Of a DNA stretch of 32,612 bases, positions 14,195 through 22,728 are shown one piece after another. The notes beneath the pieces were generated by a model that saw nothing but the letters and a program-made list of their open reading frames with translations, ran no database searches and was not told the DNA's origin. Source of the stretch: Bacteroidales bacterium (GTDB taxonomy: Bacteria > Bacteroidota > Bacteroidia > Bacteroidales > UBA932); NCBI GenBank assembly GCA_016290835.1, contig JAEEVG010000027.1, positions 1-32,612 of the forward strand, read 5' to 3'. The first letter of the stretch is position 1. Every line of letters begins with the position of its first letter. The position numbers and the translations under genes are program-made.

Positions 14195-16585
14195 TTAGCG
14201 GTGCAGGAATGCGTCGAGGATGGGCTGGAGGGATTCCAGATCGGTGATCTGGACCTGGCGGGGCTTGGAACCCTCCTGCGGGCCGACGATGCCCGCGGCT
14301 TCCAGCTGATCCATTACCCGGCCGGCCTTGGCATAACCCATTCCGAGTTTGCGCTGCAGGTCGGAGGTGGAGCCGCGCTGGCTGATGACCACCATCCGGG
14401 CGGCCTCTTCGAAGCGCTCGTCCACCTTGCTCATATCGACCATTCCGCCACCGCCTTCGCCCTCAGGTCCGGCCTCTTCGGGAGACGGGAGGTAGTAGGG
14501 CGTGTTGTAGCAGCGGCCGTAGCCGGTCTGCTCGCCGATGAAATTGGTCAGGGCCTCGATCTCCCGGCCGTCGATGTAGCCGCACTGGATGCGCTCGGAC
14601 TCGATGCCGGCGGAGAAGAGCATATCGCCGCGGCCGATGAGCTTCTCGGCGCCGGGGGCGTCGAGGATGGTGGTGGAGTCCACGCGGGAGGCCACGCGGA
14701 AGGCGATGCGCATCGGGAAGTTGCTCTTGATAATGCCGGAGATTACGTCCACGGAGGGACGCTGGGTGGCCAGGATCACGTGCAGGCCCGCGGCGCGGCC
14801 TTTCTGCGCGAGGCGGATGATGGAGTTGGTGATGCTCCGGCTGGCGGCGCGGGCTTCCGGGGCGGCGCCGGTGGTCATCGTGAGGTCGGCATATTCGTCC
14901 ACCACGACCACGAGGTAGGGGAGGAAGCGGTGGCCGTGGTCCGGCCGCAGCTTGCGCTCCTTGTATTTCTCGTTGTAGAGGGTGATCTTGTTGACACCGG
15001 CCTTGCTGAGCAGTTCGTAGCGGTCGTCCATCTCGGTGCACAGGGAGCGCAGGATCTTCTCGGCGTCCTTGGGCCGCTTGACGATGGCGTTGGCACGCTC
15101 GTCCTCGTCGTCGGCTGCGTCGGGCAGCACGGCCAGGTAGTGCTTGAGCAGCGACCCGTAGGAGGAGAACTCGACCATCTTGGGGTCGATGAACACGAAT
15201 TTCAGCTCGGAAGGGTGCTTGCTGTAGAGCAGCGAGGACACGATCACATTGAGGCCCACGGACTTACCCTGCTTGGTGGCACCGGCGATGAGCAGGTGCG
15301 GGGCGTCGGCGAGGTCGAATACGCGGACTTTTTGGGTGATGGTGTAGCCGATGGCCACGGGAAGGTCGTACTTGCTGTTCCGGAAAGCCTCGTCGTTGAG
15401 CAGGGCCTTGAGCGGCACGATGGAAGAGAAGTCGTTGGCGACTTCGATGCCGACGGAGTCGGAGAGTGTAATCACGCGCACGCCCTTGGCGTTGAGCGAG
15501 AGGGCGATGTCCTCCTGGAGCTTCTTGATGTCCGCAATCTTGACGCCGGGGGCGGGATAGACCTTGTAGAGGGTTACGGTCGGACCTACGATGGCCTTGA
15601 CGTCGTTGACCTGGATCTTGTAATTGGCGAGGGCCGCGCGGATCTTGTTGTTGTTGCGCGTGAGCTCCTCGGTGGACACTTCACGCCGGCCGCTGGCATA
15701 GTTTTCCAGCAGATCCAGCGACGGGAACTTGTATTTCGGCAGGCCGTCCGGCGGGTCGAGGCGGTTGTCGATGGGCTTGAGGTCCTCGATGTTCTCGGTC
15801 TCGAGACCGTTGTCTTCGACAATCTCGAAGCTGCCCTCTCCGGGCTCCGGCTCGGGTTTGGGCTCCGCGGGCTTCTCGCTCTTGGGTTTCTCGGGCTTTT
15901 TGACTTCCGGGACGGGCGGGGCGGGCTTGACCGGCTTCTCGACCAGCGGGACGACCGGCTGCACGACCTGTGGTTTCTCGTCCTCGACGAGCGGCTTCTC
16001 CTTTTTCTGCCCGAGCGAAGCGAACCAGGTGTTGAAGCGCCGGGAGGCGAAGAACAGGTAGGCGGCGAGCAGGATCAGCACGAACAGACCGGTGACCACT
16101 TTCCCGAACAGATTCTCCGCCCAGCCTACGACGGAGGCTCCGCAGCGACCGCCGAGGCCGCCTCCGAAGACGGTGTCCAGCCCCGTCAGGCTTCCGATCC
16201 AGGCGAGCAGCAGGGAGGCGATGAAGGCGCCGAACAAGGCGATGAGCGTGGTCTTGAGCAGGGAATTGATCCAGCGGCGGGCGAGCAGGCGCACCGCCAC
16301 CGCCGCGAGGATGATCAGCAGGGCGAAACTGCCCAGGCCGAAGAGGTCGCAGACCAGCAGGTGTCCGGTCCGGAAGCCGAGTTTGCCGGCGGCGTTGCCC
16401 ACGGAGCGGGCGGCGTCCATCCCGGCAGGGTCCCCCAGCAGGCTCAGGTCCTCTTTCCAGTGAAAGAGGTAGGAGAAGGTGGCGATGAAGATGAAGAGAG
16501 TCAGCGCGGCGACGCAGAGCCCCGCGATGCGGACGGCCGAGGTCCGCTCTTCCTCATCCCAGGTTTTCCAAATGCGGAATCTCAT
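14195..16585 (-). CDS. ftsK: DNA translocase FtsK
   Basis: This 796-residue protein pumps chromosomal DNA through the closing septum. Four transmembrane segments are visible at about 19-41, 84-103, 113-131 and 160-180. A Pro/Lys/Glu-rich linker covers about 195-250. The motor has Walker A GATKQGKS at 435-442, FIDPKMVEFS near 465-474 and Walker B VVVDEYADL at about 560-568. The C-terminal winged-helix gamma domain, which reads oriented DNA sites, is seen as STSDLQRKLGMGYAKAGRVMD. GATKQGKS in place of GATGSGKS occurs in many FtsK proteins of this phylum. The start overlaps the upstream DUF4290 stop by ATGA. Confidence 0.96.
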   Translation of the reverse strand: MRFRIWKTWDEEERTSAVRIAGLCVAALTLFIFIATFSYLFHWKEDLSLLGDPAGMDAARSVGNAAGKLGFRTGHLLVCDLFGLGSFALLIILAAVAVRLLARRWINSLLKTTLIALFGAFIASLLLAWIGSLTGLDTVFGGGLGGRCGASVVGWAENLFGKVVTGLFVLILLAAYLFFASRRFNTWFASLGQKKEKPLVEDEKPQVVQPVVPLVEKPVKPAPPVPEVKKPEKPKSEKPAEPKPEPEPGEGSFEIVEDNGLETENIEDLKPIDNRLDPPDGLPKYKFPSLDLLENYASGRREVSTEELTRNNNKIRAALANYKIQVNDVKAIVGPTVTLYKVYPAPGVKIADIKKLQEDIALSLNAKGVRVITLSDSVGIEVANDFSSIVPLKALLNDEAFRNSKYDLPVAIGYTITQKVRVFDLADAPHLLIAGATKQGKSVGLNVIVSSLLYSKHPSELKFVFIDPKMVEFSSYGSLLKHYLAVLPDAADDEDERANAIVKRPKDAEKILRSLCTEMDDRYELLSKAGVNKITLYNEKYKERKLRPDHGHRFLPYLVVVVDEYADLTMTTGAAPEARAASRSITNSIIRLAQKGRAAGLHVILATQRPSVDVISGIIKSNFPMRIAFRVASRVDSTTILDAPGAEKLIGRGDMLFSAGIESERIQCGYIDGREIEALTNFIGEQTGYGRCYNTPYYLPSPEEAGPEGEGGGGMVDMSKVDERFEEAARMVVISQRGSTSDLQRKLGMGYAKAGRVMDQLEAAGIVGPQEGSKPRQVQITDLESLQPILDAFLHR

Positions 16586-17262
16586 TTCTTCTTAAAAGAT
16601 CTCTTGTAGTTCTTGTGCTGGCGATTGCGCTGGCCGCCCGGCTGGCCCACGTTGATGCCCATTCCCGGACGGGAGAAATTGGCATCGCCCGCGATCTTGC
16701 TCAGGCTGATCCCCTCGGGGACCTTGAGCCGGTAGTCGGAGAGCTTCTCGATGTCGGCGAATATGGTCTCGTCGGCCACGCTGTCCTTGTTCCAGATGAG
16801 GTATTGCTGGCGCATGTAGATGGCCAGGGAGCGGATCAGTTCGGTCTTGACCTCGCCGTCGGGCTGCTCGATCAGCAGGCCGATGATGCTCTCGATGTTG
16901 CGGCCGTAGTGGAAAGCCTTGATACGGGTGCCCTTCATCGGGATGGGCACGGGCTCGGTGGTGAAGGTCTCGGGGACGGGGCAGGGATAGGGCGAATCGA
17001 CATCCAGGTCGTAGCCGGCGATCATATAGAGGTGGTCCCAGAGCTTCTGCTCGAAGTTGTCCTGGGCGTGTACCTGCGGGTTGAGGAGCTCCATCACCTT
17101 GACCACGGCGCGGGCCTGCTCGGTGCGCTTGGCCTTGTCGGGGATGGCCTTGAGCTGCTCGACCATCTTGAGGACGTTGCGACCGTATTCGGGCATCGTG
17201 AGCGGTTCGCGGGAGGTGTTGTAGTCCAATGTATGGGAAAATTCGCTTGGATCCATAGTCAT
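16582..17262 (-). CDS. DUF4290 family protein
   Basis: This encodes 226 residues and resembles the uncharacterised DUF4290 family of Bacteroidota: early EYGRNVLKMVEQLKAI, then KLWDHLYMIAGYDLDVDSPYP and FHYGRNIESIIGLLIEQ. There is no signal peptide or membrane segment, so it is probably cytoplasmic. The C-terminus is a basic, low-complexity tail (NRQHKNYKRSFKKK), suggesting contact with nucleic acid or another polyanion; that is inference. Start at 17262 is chosen because a -7 box lies just upstream; ATG 17256 is an alternative. It overlaps ftsK and should be co-translated with it. Function unknown. Confidence 0.85.
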   Translation of the reverse strand: MTMDPSEFSHTLDYNTSREPLTMPEYGRNVLKMVEQLKAIPDKAKRTEQARAVVKVMELLNPQVHAQDNFEQKLWDHLYMIAGYDLDVDSPYPCPVPETFTTEPVPIPMKGTRIKAFHYGRNIESIIGLLIEQPDGEVKTELIRSLAIYMRQQYLIWNKDSVADETIFADIEKLSDYRLKVPEGISLSKIAGDANFSRPGMGINVGQPGGQRNRQHKNYKRSFKKK

Positions 17263-17280
17263 AACAGAAAAGATAGAGGA

Positions 17281-17288
17281 CAAATATA
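17281..17288 (-). promoter_or_regulatory. -7 box of the DUF4290-ftsK operon
   Basis: The minus strand reads TATATTTG, ending 18 bases before the start at 17262. No good -33 TTG was found, as that position falls near the apbE stop codon. Confidence 0.6.
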
Positions 17289-17309
17289 ATGATTTTCGCG
17301 GAAATCCCC

Positions 17310-18260
17310 TCATCTCGCCTGCGCGGCGAATCCTTCCGACATCCAGGTGGAGGATCCCGTGATGAGGTAGCCTTCGATTTCCGGGCGGGATTCGATCAGC
17401 GCGCGCGCCTGCTCCGGCCCCAGGACCATGCAGGCGGTCGCCAGGGCGTCGGCCTCCGCCGCCGTGGGAGCGACGATGGTGGCGCTGAGCAGGTCGTGGG
17501 TCACCGGATAGCCGGTGCGCGGATCGATGGTATGGGCGTATTTGCGGCCGTCGCGGATGTAGAATTTGCGGTAGTTGCCGGAGGTGACGATCCCGCAGGC
17601 GCCTCCGTCGGACTGCCATATGCTCCGGATGTCGCTCCCGGGCGTGGCGTTGTCGTCCGACGGATTGTCCACGCCGATGGTCCAGCCCGCGCCGGCGGGG
17701 TTGACCCCTTCGCAGAAGATCTCCCCGATGTCCACGAGCATGTTGTGCACGCCGATCGCGTGGAGGTAGTCCGCGACCACGTCGCAGGTGTAGCCCTGGG
17801 CGATGGCATTGAAATTCAGAACTTTCTCCTCCCGGCAGGCGGCCAGGGCCTCGGCGATGCGCGCCGGGTCGGGCAGGCTGTCTGCGGTGAAGCCGAAGCC
17901 CCAGATGTCGAAGAGCGGGGCGGCAGACACGTCGAAGGCGCCTCCGGTCTCGGATTTATAGCGCTCCGACAGGGCCCGGACCTCGGTGAAGAAGCGGTCG
18001 GGCTCGATCTCCTCGCCTGCGTTGAAGTGGGTCAGCAGGGAGTTCTTGTTGTATCCGGACAGGCTGAAGTCGATCCCGTTCAGCAGGGAGTCGATGGCCC
18101 GGGCGATCTCCTTCGGCGGCGTGCGGACGCCGCGCAGGTCGGCCTTGACGGTGTAGGTACCTCCCTGGGCGTAGCCGTTGAAAACGGCATAGCCCGGGTT
18201 CCGGCAGCCCCAGAGCAGACAGATGAGAATCAGAAGGGGAAAAAAACGCTTGGGATTCAT
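17310..18260 (-). CDS. apbE: ApbE-type FAD:protein FMN transferase lipoprotein
   Basis: This encodes 316 residues. The N-terminus is a lipoprotein signal with lipobox LLWGC (Cys19). ApbE enzymes attach FMN covalently to Thr/Ser of exported redox proteins such as Rnf or Nqr subunits. Recognisable parts are YAQGGTYTVKA, the SETGGAFDVSAAPLFDIWGF segment, LNFNAIAQGYTCDVVADYL, LVDIGEIF, and the magnesium-site region TIDPRTGYPV followed by TAAEADALATACMVLG. The typical DxGGE-like stretch is D-I-G-E here, lacking one Gly. The start at 18260 gives a clean signal peptide; the frame is open to 18323 but that lies upstream of the promoter. No Rnf/Nqr genes are nearby. Confidence 0.9.
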   Translation of the reverse strand: MNPKRFFPLLILICLLWGCRNPGYAVFNGYAQGGTYTVKADLRGVRTPPKEIARAIDSLLNGIDFSLSGYNKNSLLTHFNAGEEIEPDRFFTEVRALSERYKSETGGAFDVSAAPLFDIWGFGFTADSLPDPARIAEALAACREEKVLNFNAIAQGYTCDVVADYLHAIGVHNMLVDIGEIFCEGVNPAGAGWTIGVDNPSDDNATPGSDIRSIWQSDGGACGIVTSGNYRKFYIRDGRKYAHTIDPRTGYPVTHDLLSATIVAPTAAEADALATACMVLGPEQARALIESRPEIEGYLITGSSTWMSEGFAAQAR

Positions 18261-18281
18261 CGCTTCGGCAAAGTATTTGCA

Positions 18282-18289
18282 CAAAGTTA
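18282..18289 (-). promoter_or_regulatory. -7 box of apbE
   Basis: Minus strand TAACTTTG, 21 bases before the apbE start. The -33 region overlaps the palindrome at 18300-18313, so a factor bound there could affect this promoter. Confidence 0.6.
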
Positions 18290-18299
18290 GCGGTTTTTC

Positions 18300-18325
18300 G
18301 CGCAAATTTGCGCATATTTGCAAAT
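18300..18325. promoter_or_regulatory. Tandem palindromes between apbE and the FISUMP gene
   Basis: GCGCAAATTTGCGC at 18300-18313 is a perfect 14-bp palindrome, and ATTTGCAAAT at 18316-18325 is a perfect 10-bp palindrome sharing the TTTGC/GCAAA core. They sit between divergent genes and overlap a possible plus-strand -7 box (CATATTTG, 18313-18320). This is a candidate operator; no regulator can be named. Confidence 0.45.
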
Positions 18326-18341
18326 TGTAACAGTAGAAAGT

Positions 18342-19343
18342 ATGAAGTTGTTCAGATGCTTGCTCCCTGTAGCGCTGGTCCTCGCCGGCGCACTGTCGCA
18401 GGGGTGCAAAAAAGAGACTGATCCTGAATATAGTTCTTTGACGGGGGCTCTGTCCCTGTCAATGCCGGCCTATGTGGAACCCGGTTATACCAAGACCTTC
18501 ATGATCGATACCCTGATGAGGGTGTCCCGCCCGGACGGCGGCACCGTCGGCTATCGTTTCTACGATTCCTATACAGGTAAGTACGATACCCTCGTCACGG
18601 CCAGCGGCCAGATCTTGAAGCATCATTACACGTTCACCGCGGGTGAGAAACTCGATTCCCACAACCTCAGCCTCACGGCTTTCGTCCCCGACGGTGTCTA
18701 CTACTACAGCACCTCCGCTTATTGCACTTATACGATCGTCAAGCCCGGGGTGACTCCGGACAGTTCCATTACGGGTTTCGATGTCTCGATGTTCAGCCTC
18801 ACCGACCCCCGCGACAACAAGAGTTACTACATCATCAAAGCCGGCGACCGCGACTGGATGCGCCAGAACCTCGCCTGGGAGGGTGCGGGCAGGCCTTTCC
18901 AACTTTGCTCCGCGATGACGGATGTCTTCGGACGCTATTACACCTGGGAGGAGGCGCAGACCGCCTGCCCGCCCGGCTGGCACCTGCCTTCGGATGCGGA
19001 CTGGACGGCTCTCAAGGAGGGCGCCACCGCCGGCCGGGACATTCCCGCCCTGGCGGGAGAGGTGATGGGCGACCTGTATTTCAACGGCACGAAGATGTGG
19101 GAATACTGGCGGGATGTCAAGATCACCGACAAGCACAAGCTTTCGATGATTCCGGTCGGCTATGCTACGGTCGCGGACAAGGATTACGACTTTCAGGGCA
19201 TCTATTCCTATGCCGCGTTCTGGACCTCGGACGAGTCCGACGGAATGGGGGTCTGCCGCTATATCTACCAGGACAAGGACATCGTCTATCGCGGCCGGGC
19301 ATCCAAGACGGACTTCGCTGCATCGGTGCGCTGCGTCAGGTAA
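18342..19343 (+). CDS. FISUMP-domain lipoprotein
   Basis: This encodes 333 residues. The N-terminus has a lipoprotein signal with lipobox LSQGC (Cys22), so it is probably anchored in the outer membrane. Residues about 160-333 match the FISUMP domain (Fibrobacter succinogenes major paralogous domain): RDWMRQNLAW, FGRYYTWEEAQTACPPGWHLPSDADW, FWTSDE and the terminal ASVRCVR. The N-terminal half has beta-rich, immunoglobulin-like character (YVEPGYTKTFMID, GTVGYRFYDSYTG), resembling the PKD-like segments of Bacteroidota surface lipoproteins. Function is unknown. It overlaps the convergent comEC stop by eight bases. Confidence 0.85.
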   Translation: MKLFRCLLPVALVLAGALSQGCKKETDPEYSSLTGALSLSMPAYVEPGYTKTFMIDTLMRVSRPDGGTVGYRFYDSYTGKYDTLVTASGQILKHHYTFTAGEKLDSHNLSLTAFVPDGVYYYSTSAYCTYTIVKPGVTPDSSITGFDVSMFSLTDPRDNKSYYIIKAGDRDWMRQNLAWEGAGRPFQLCSAMTDVFGRYYTWEEAQTACPPGWHLPSDADWTALKEGATAGRDIPALAGEVMGDLYFNGTKMWEYWRDVKITDKHKLSMIPVGYATVADKDYDFQGIYSYAAFWTSDESDGMGVCRYIYQDKDIVYRGRASKTDFAASVRCVR

Positions 19344-20400
19344 CGCCGGCGACCGTCTCCAGGAAAGTAAGCAAGGTCTGGCCGAGGAAATCGGCCAGAT
19401 TTTTTATGCTTTCCGGGCAGGCGTGCAGCAGGGAGGGGAGGGCACAGAGGATGAACCCTTCCGTCAGCGGAAGCGCGCAGAGGTTGGTCAGCAGGAAATG
19501 CCGGGGGAAGCTGTGGAAGCGGATCCATACGAGCGGGGCGGTGAAGACCTGGCAGGACAGGGTCAGGGCCGCCGCGCTCCAGAGGCGGCGCAGCGGGTCC
19601 CAGCGCGAACTGGGCGGATACCAGGCCTCGAGCCGGGGGAAGATCAGCACGATGCCCAGCATGGCGAGGTAGGAAAGCTGGAAGCCCAGACTCCCCACCA
19701 CCCCGGGAGAGGCGGCCAGCTGGATCGTCAGGGCCGCGCAGAAGATGTTGACCGGGCGTCTGCGCCGGCCGCTCAGCAGGCGGGAGAGTTCGTTGAAAAG
19801 TATAAAGAGGAATGCGCGCACGAGCGAGGGCGAAGCCCCGGTCATCGCCAGGTAGAAAGCGGCCGCCGCGACGCTCAGTCCGCTGCGCAGGACCGTGGCC
19901 GCGCGGCTGCGGCCCAGCGGGGCGAGCAGGAGCTGCAGGATGCCGTAGAGGATGCCCAGGTGCAGGCCCGAGAGGGCCAGGATGTGGGAGGCGCCGGCCG
20001 CGCGGAAGGCTGCCACGGTCGCACGGTCCAGGTCTTCGCGGTGTCCGGCCAGCAGGGCCTTGAGCAGGGCGGCCGTCCCCTCGTGGCGGAAACCTGCCCC
20101 ATCGATTGCGCGCAGCAGGGCTCCCGCAGCCCGCTCCGCGAGCGCGCTGTCCGGGCCCGGAGGCGGTCCGAGCGCAGCCGCAGCGGCCCCGCCGGACAGA
20201 CCCAGCAGGAAGAACAGCGCCAGGGCGGCCCCGAAGCGTTCTCCCCGGCCGGTGAAGACCCACAGCAGCCCCGCCGCAGCGAGACAGGCTCCCGCGGCCA
20301 GCGCGTATGGCATATCGCCCCCGGGCGGCACCAGCGCCGCCGTGACCACTCCTGCTGAAAAAGGGATTGAAATCGCCACGATATCTTTCTCCACGACCAT
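19336..20400 (-). CDS. Short ComEC/Rec2-like DNA-uptake channel protein
   Basis: This encodes 354 residues and is strongly hydrophobic. The competence-channel domain is recognised by ALSGLHLGILYGIL (SGLH at 144-147), YLAMTGASPSLVRAFLFIL and LGFQLSYLAMLGIVLIFP. ComEC moves single-stranded DNA across the inner membrane during transformation. Full-length ComEC is commonly about 650-800 residues; this one lacks a recognisable N-terminal DUF4131/OB region and ends right after the channel, with no C-terminal metallo-beta-lactamase domain. ATG 20400 is the first start after a weak -7-like GTATTTTG on the minus strand; the open frame upstream is only antisense to ackA. Whether it imports DNA is unknown. 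Confidence 0.8.
   Translation of the reverse strand: MVVEKDIVAISIPFSAGVVTAALVPPGGDMPYALAAGACLAAAGLLWVFTGRGERFGAALALFFLLGLSGGAAAAALGPPPGPDSALAERAAGALLRAIDGAGFRHEGTAALLKALLAGHREDLDRATVAAFRAAGASHILALSGLHLGILYGILQLLLAPLGRSRAATVLRSGLSVAAAAFYLAMTGASPSLVRAFLFILFNELSRLLSGRRRRPVNIFCAALTIQLAASPGVVGSLGFQLSYLAMLGIVLIFPRLEAWYPPSSRWDPLRRLWSAAALTLSCQVFTAPLVWIRFHSFPRHFLLTNLCALPLTEGFILCALPSLLHACPESIKNLADFLGQTLLTFLETVAGVT
19378..19405 (+). terminator. Intrinsic terminator of the FISUMP gene, inside comEC
   Basis: Stem CTGGCCGA (19378-19385) / TCGGCCAG (19391-19398), 5-base loop, then A and six T residues (19400-19405). It lies 34 bases after the FISUMP stop, on the plus strand, while the opposite strand encodes the comEC residues KNLADFLGQT. 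Confidence 0.8.
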
Positions 20401-20412
20401 TTCAATCGAATT

Positions 20413-20444
20413 TTTGCCAAAATACGCAATATTTCGTAAATTTG
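20413..20444 (+). promoter_or_regulatory. -33/-7 promoter of ackA-pta
   Basis: TTTG at 20413-20416, a 20-base spacer and TAAATTTG at 20437-20444 form a full consensus promoter 31 bases upstream of the ackA ATG. The -33 box lies close to the divergent comEC start region. Confidence 0.8.
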
Positions 20445-20475
20445 CATGATTAGCCAATAAAACAATTCCATCAAT

Positions 20476-21693
20476 ATGATTATCCTTGTTATCAACTGCG
20501 GCAGTTCTTCCGTGAAGTACCAGCTTCTCGACATGAAGAACGACGATGTCTTTGATCTGCTGGCCAAGGGCCTGGTCGAGAAGATTGGCCTGCCCGACGG
20601 CTGCCTTACCCACAAACCGACCGGCAAAGAGCCCTACACGGTCACCCAGCCCATTCCCGACCACAAGGTCGGTATGAAACTCGTCCTCGACGCGCTCGTG
20701 GACCCGGATCACGGCGTGCTCTCTAGCTTCGACGATATCGAGGCGGTCGGCCACCGTATCGTGCAAGGTGCGGACTTCTTCTCCGGGAGCACCCTCGTGG
20801 ACGACGATGTCCTCAAGAAGATCGAGATCTGCTGCGATTTCGCTCCGCTCCACAACCCGGCCCACCTGCTCGGCATCCGCGCCATTTCGCACGTGCTTCC
20901 GGAGGTGCCCCAGGTCGTGACCTTCGACACCGCTTTCCACCAGACGATGGAGCCGTATGCCTATATGTACGCCCTGCCGTATGAGTATTACCAGAAGTAC
21001 CGCGTCCGCCGCTACGGCGCCCACGGCACCTCCCACCAGTATGTCTCCCAGCGCGGCGCCAAGCTCGCCGGCCTGGACCTCGCGCACTCCAAGATCATCA
21101 CCTGCCACCTGGGCAACGGGAGCAGCGTGACCGCCATCAAGGACGGCAAGGTCGTGGACACCTCGATGGGCTTCACCCCGCTCGAGGGTATGATTATGGG
21201 AACCCGCTGCGGCAACATCGACGCCAACATCGTCCCCTACATCATGAAGAAGGAGAACCTCACTCCGGACGAGATGACCACGGTGATGAACAAGAAGAGC
21301 GGCTTCCTCGGCCTGTCCGGGAAGAGCTCCGACCTGCGCGACATGGACGCTGCCGCCCGCGCCGGCGATCCGCGTGCCAAGATCGTGCTCAAGAAGCTCA
21401 CGTTCGACACCATCAAGAACGTGGGTGCCTTCATCGCCGAGATGAACGGCGTGGACCTGATCGTCTTCACCGCCGGCATCGGCGAGAACAACCCCCGCCT
21501 GCGCCGCCACGTCTGCGAGAATCTCTCCTATATGGGTGTCAAGATCGACGCCGACCTGAACGAGACCGCCCGCAGCAGCGAGACCATCCTCTCCCTGCCG
21601 GAATCCACGGTCAAGGTGGCCCTCATCCCGACCAACGAAGAGCTGGTGATCGCCCGCGACACGATGCACATCGTCTCCGAACTCGACAACTAA
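20476..21693 (+). CDS. ackA: Acetate kinase
   Basis: This 405-residue protein catalyses acetyl phosphate + ADP to acetate + ATP, the energy-yielding last step of acetate fermentation. The N-terminal INCGSSSVKYQ keeps N7, S10, S12 and K14, matching the numbering of well-studied acetate kinases. The catalytic aspartate is D151 in TFDTAFHQTM. RRYGAHGTSHQYV, HLGNGSSV, MGFTPLEGMIMGTRCGNID and GIGENNP are further signature segments, and the C-terminal TNEELVIARDT carries the metal-binding Glu. Pta follows after 10 bases, giving the classic acetate operon. Confidence 0.98.
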   Translation: MIILVINCGSSSVKYQLLDMKNDDVFDLLAKGLVEKIGLPDGCLTHKPTGKEPYTVTQPIPDHKVGMKLVLDALVDPDHGVLSSFDDIEAVGHRIVQGADFFSGSTLVDDDVLKKIEICCDFAPLHNPAHLLGIRAISHVLPEVPQVVTFDTAFHQTMEPYAYMYALPYEYYQKYRVRRYGAHGTSHQYVSQRGAKLAGLDLAHSKIITCHLGNGSSVTAIKDGKVVDTSMGFTPLEGMIMGTRCGNIDANIVPYIMKKENLTPDEMTTVMNKKSGFLGLSGKSSDLRDMDAAARAGDPRAKIVLKKLTFDTIKNVGAFIAEMNGVDLIVFTAGIGENNPRLRRHVCENLSYMGVKIDADLNETARSSETILSLPESTVKVALIPTNEELVIARDTMHIVSELDN

Positions 21694-21703
21694 TATCATT
21701 CAT

Positions 21704-22711
21704 ATGTCCCTCATTGAACAGATCATTGCGCGTGCCCAGTCCAACAAGCAGCGCATCGTGCTCCCGGAGTCCTTCGAGGAGCGTACCATCACGGCGGCCG
21801 ACCGCGCCATCGCCGACGGCCTCGCCGACATCATCCTCATCGGCAACCGGGACAAGGTTCTCGCCTATGCCGCCGAGCTCGGCCTTAAGAACATTGACAA
21901 GGCTACGATCGTCGATCCTGAGACCAGCGAGAAGACCGAGGAATATGCCCAGCTTCTCTTCCAGCTTCGCCAGAAGAAGGGTATGACCCTCGAAGTGGCT
22001 CGCAAGACCGTCCTGGATCCCCTCTATTTCGGCTGCCTGATCATCAAGAGCGGCGACGCCGACGGCCAGATCAGCGGTGCGCTCTCCACCACCGGCGAGA
22101 CCCTCCGTCCGGCCCTCCAGATCATCAAGTGCGCCCCGGGCATCACCTGCGTGAGCGGTGCGATGCTGATGATCACCCAGACCCCGCAGTACGGTGAGAA
22201 TGGCGTGCTGGTGATCGGCGACGTGGCCGTGACCCCCGCCCCGGATGCCCAGCAGTTGGCCCAGATCGCCGTCTGCACGGCGCAGACCGCCAAGAGCGTT
22301 GCCGGGTTCAAGGAGCCCCGCGTGGCGATGCTGTCCTTCTCGACCAAGGGTTCCGCCAAGCACGAGGTCGTGGACAAGGTGGTCGAGGCGACCGCCCTCG
22401 CCAAGGAGCTCAATCCCGAGCTGAAGATCGACGGCGAACTCCAGGCGGATGCCGCCCTGGTGCCGTCCGTGGGCAAGAAGAAGGCCCCCGGCTCCGAGAT
22501 CGCCGGTGCGGCCAACGTCCTGGTTTTCCCGAACCTCGAGGTCGGCAACATCGGCTACAAGTTGGTGCAGCGCCTGGGCCAGGCCGACGCCATCGGCCCC
22601 ATCCTCCAGGGTATTGCCCGGCCGGTCAACGACCTCAGCCGCGGCTGCTCCGTGGACGATGTCTATAAGATGATCGCCATCACCGCCTGCCAGGCCATGG
22701 ACGCCAAATAG
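21704..22711 (+). CDS. pta: Phosphate acetyltransferase
   Basis: This 335-residue protein converts acetyl-CoA and phosphate to acetyl phosphate and CoA, feeding AckA. It is the short single-domain form, without the N-terminal regulatory domains of E. coli Pta. Characteristic parts are RIVLPESFEERTITAADR, the SGDADGQISGALSTTGETLRPALQ active-site stretch, MLSFSTKGSA, DGELQADAALVP and NVLVFPNLEVGNIGYKLVQR. It shares the ackA promoter and is followed by a strong terminator. Confidence 0.98.
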   Translation: MSLIEQIIARAQSNKQRIVLPESFEERTITAADRAIADGLADIILIGNRDKVLAYAAELGLKNIDKATIVDPETSEKTEEYAQLLFQLRQKKGMTLEVARKTVLDPLYFGCLIIKSGDADGQISGALSTTGETLRPALQIIKCAPGITCVSGAMLMITQTPQYGENGVLVIGDVAVTPAPDAQQLAQIAVCTAQTAKSVAGFKEPRVAMLSFSTKGSAKHEVVDKVVEATALAKELNPELKIDGELQADAALVPSVGKKKAPGSEIAGAANVLVFPNLEVGNIGYKLVQRLGQADAIGPILQGIARPVNDLSRGCSVDDVYKMIAITACQAMDAK

Positions 22712-22728
22712 GCTCTGCGGCTTTGAAT

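Noticed and set aside
14177-16609. An 810-codon open frame on the plus strand opposite ftsK
   Set aside because: It mirrors ftsK codon structure, has no recognisable domain and runs through the ftsK terminator side; ftsK motifs are complete.
20401-21699. An N-terminal extension of comEC antisense to ackA
   Set aside because: The frame is open but its translation is low-complexity antisense of acetate kinase; the ComEC-like hydrophobic sequence begins only near 20400.
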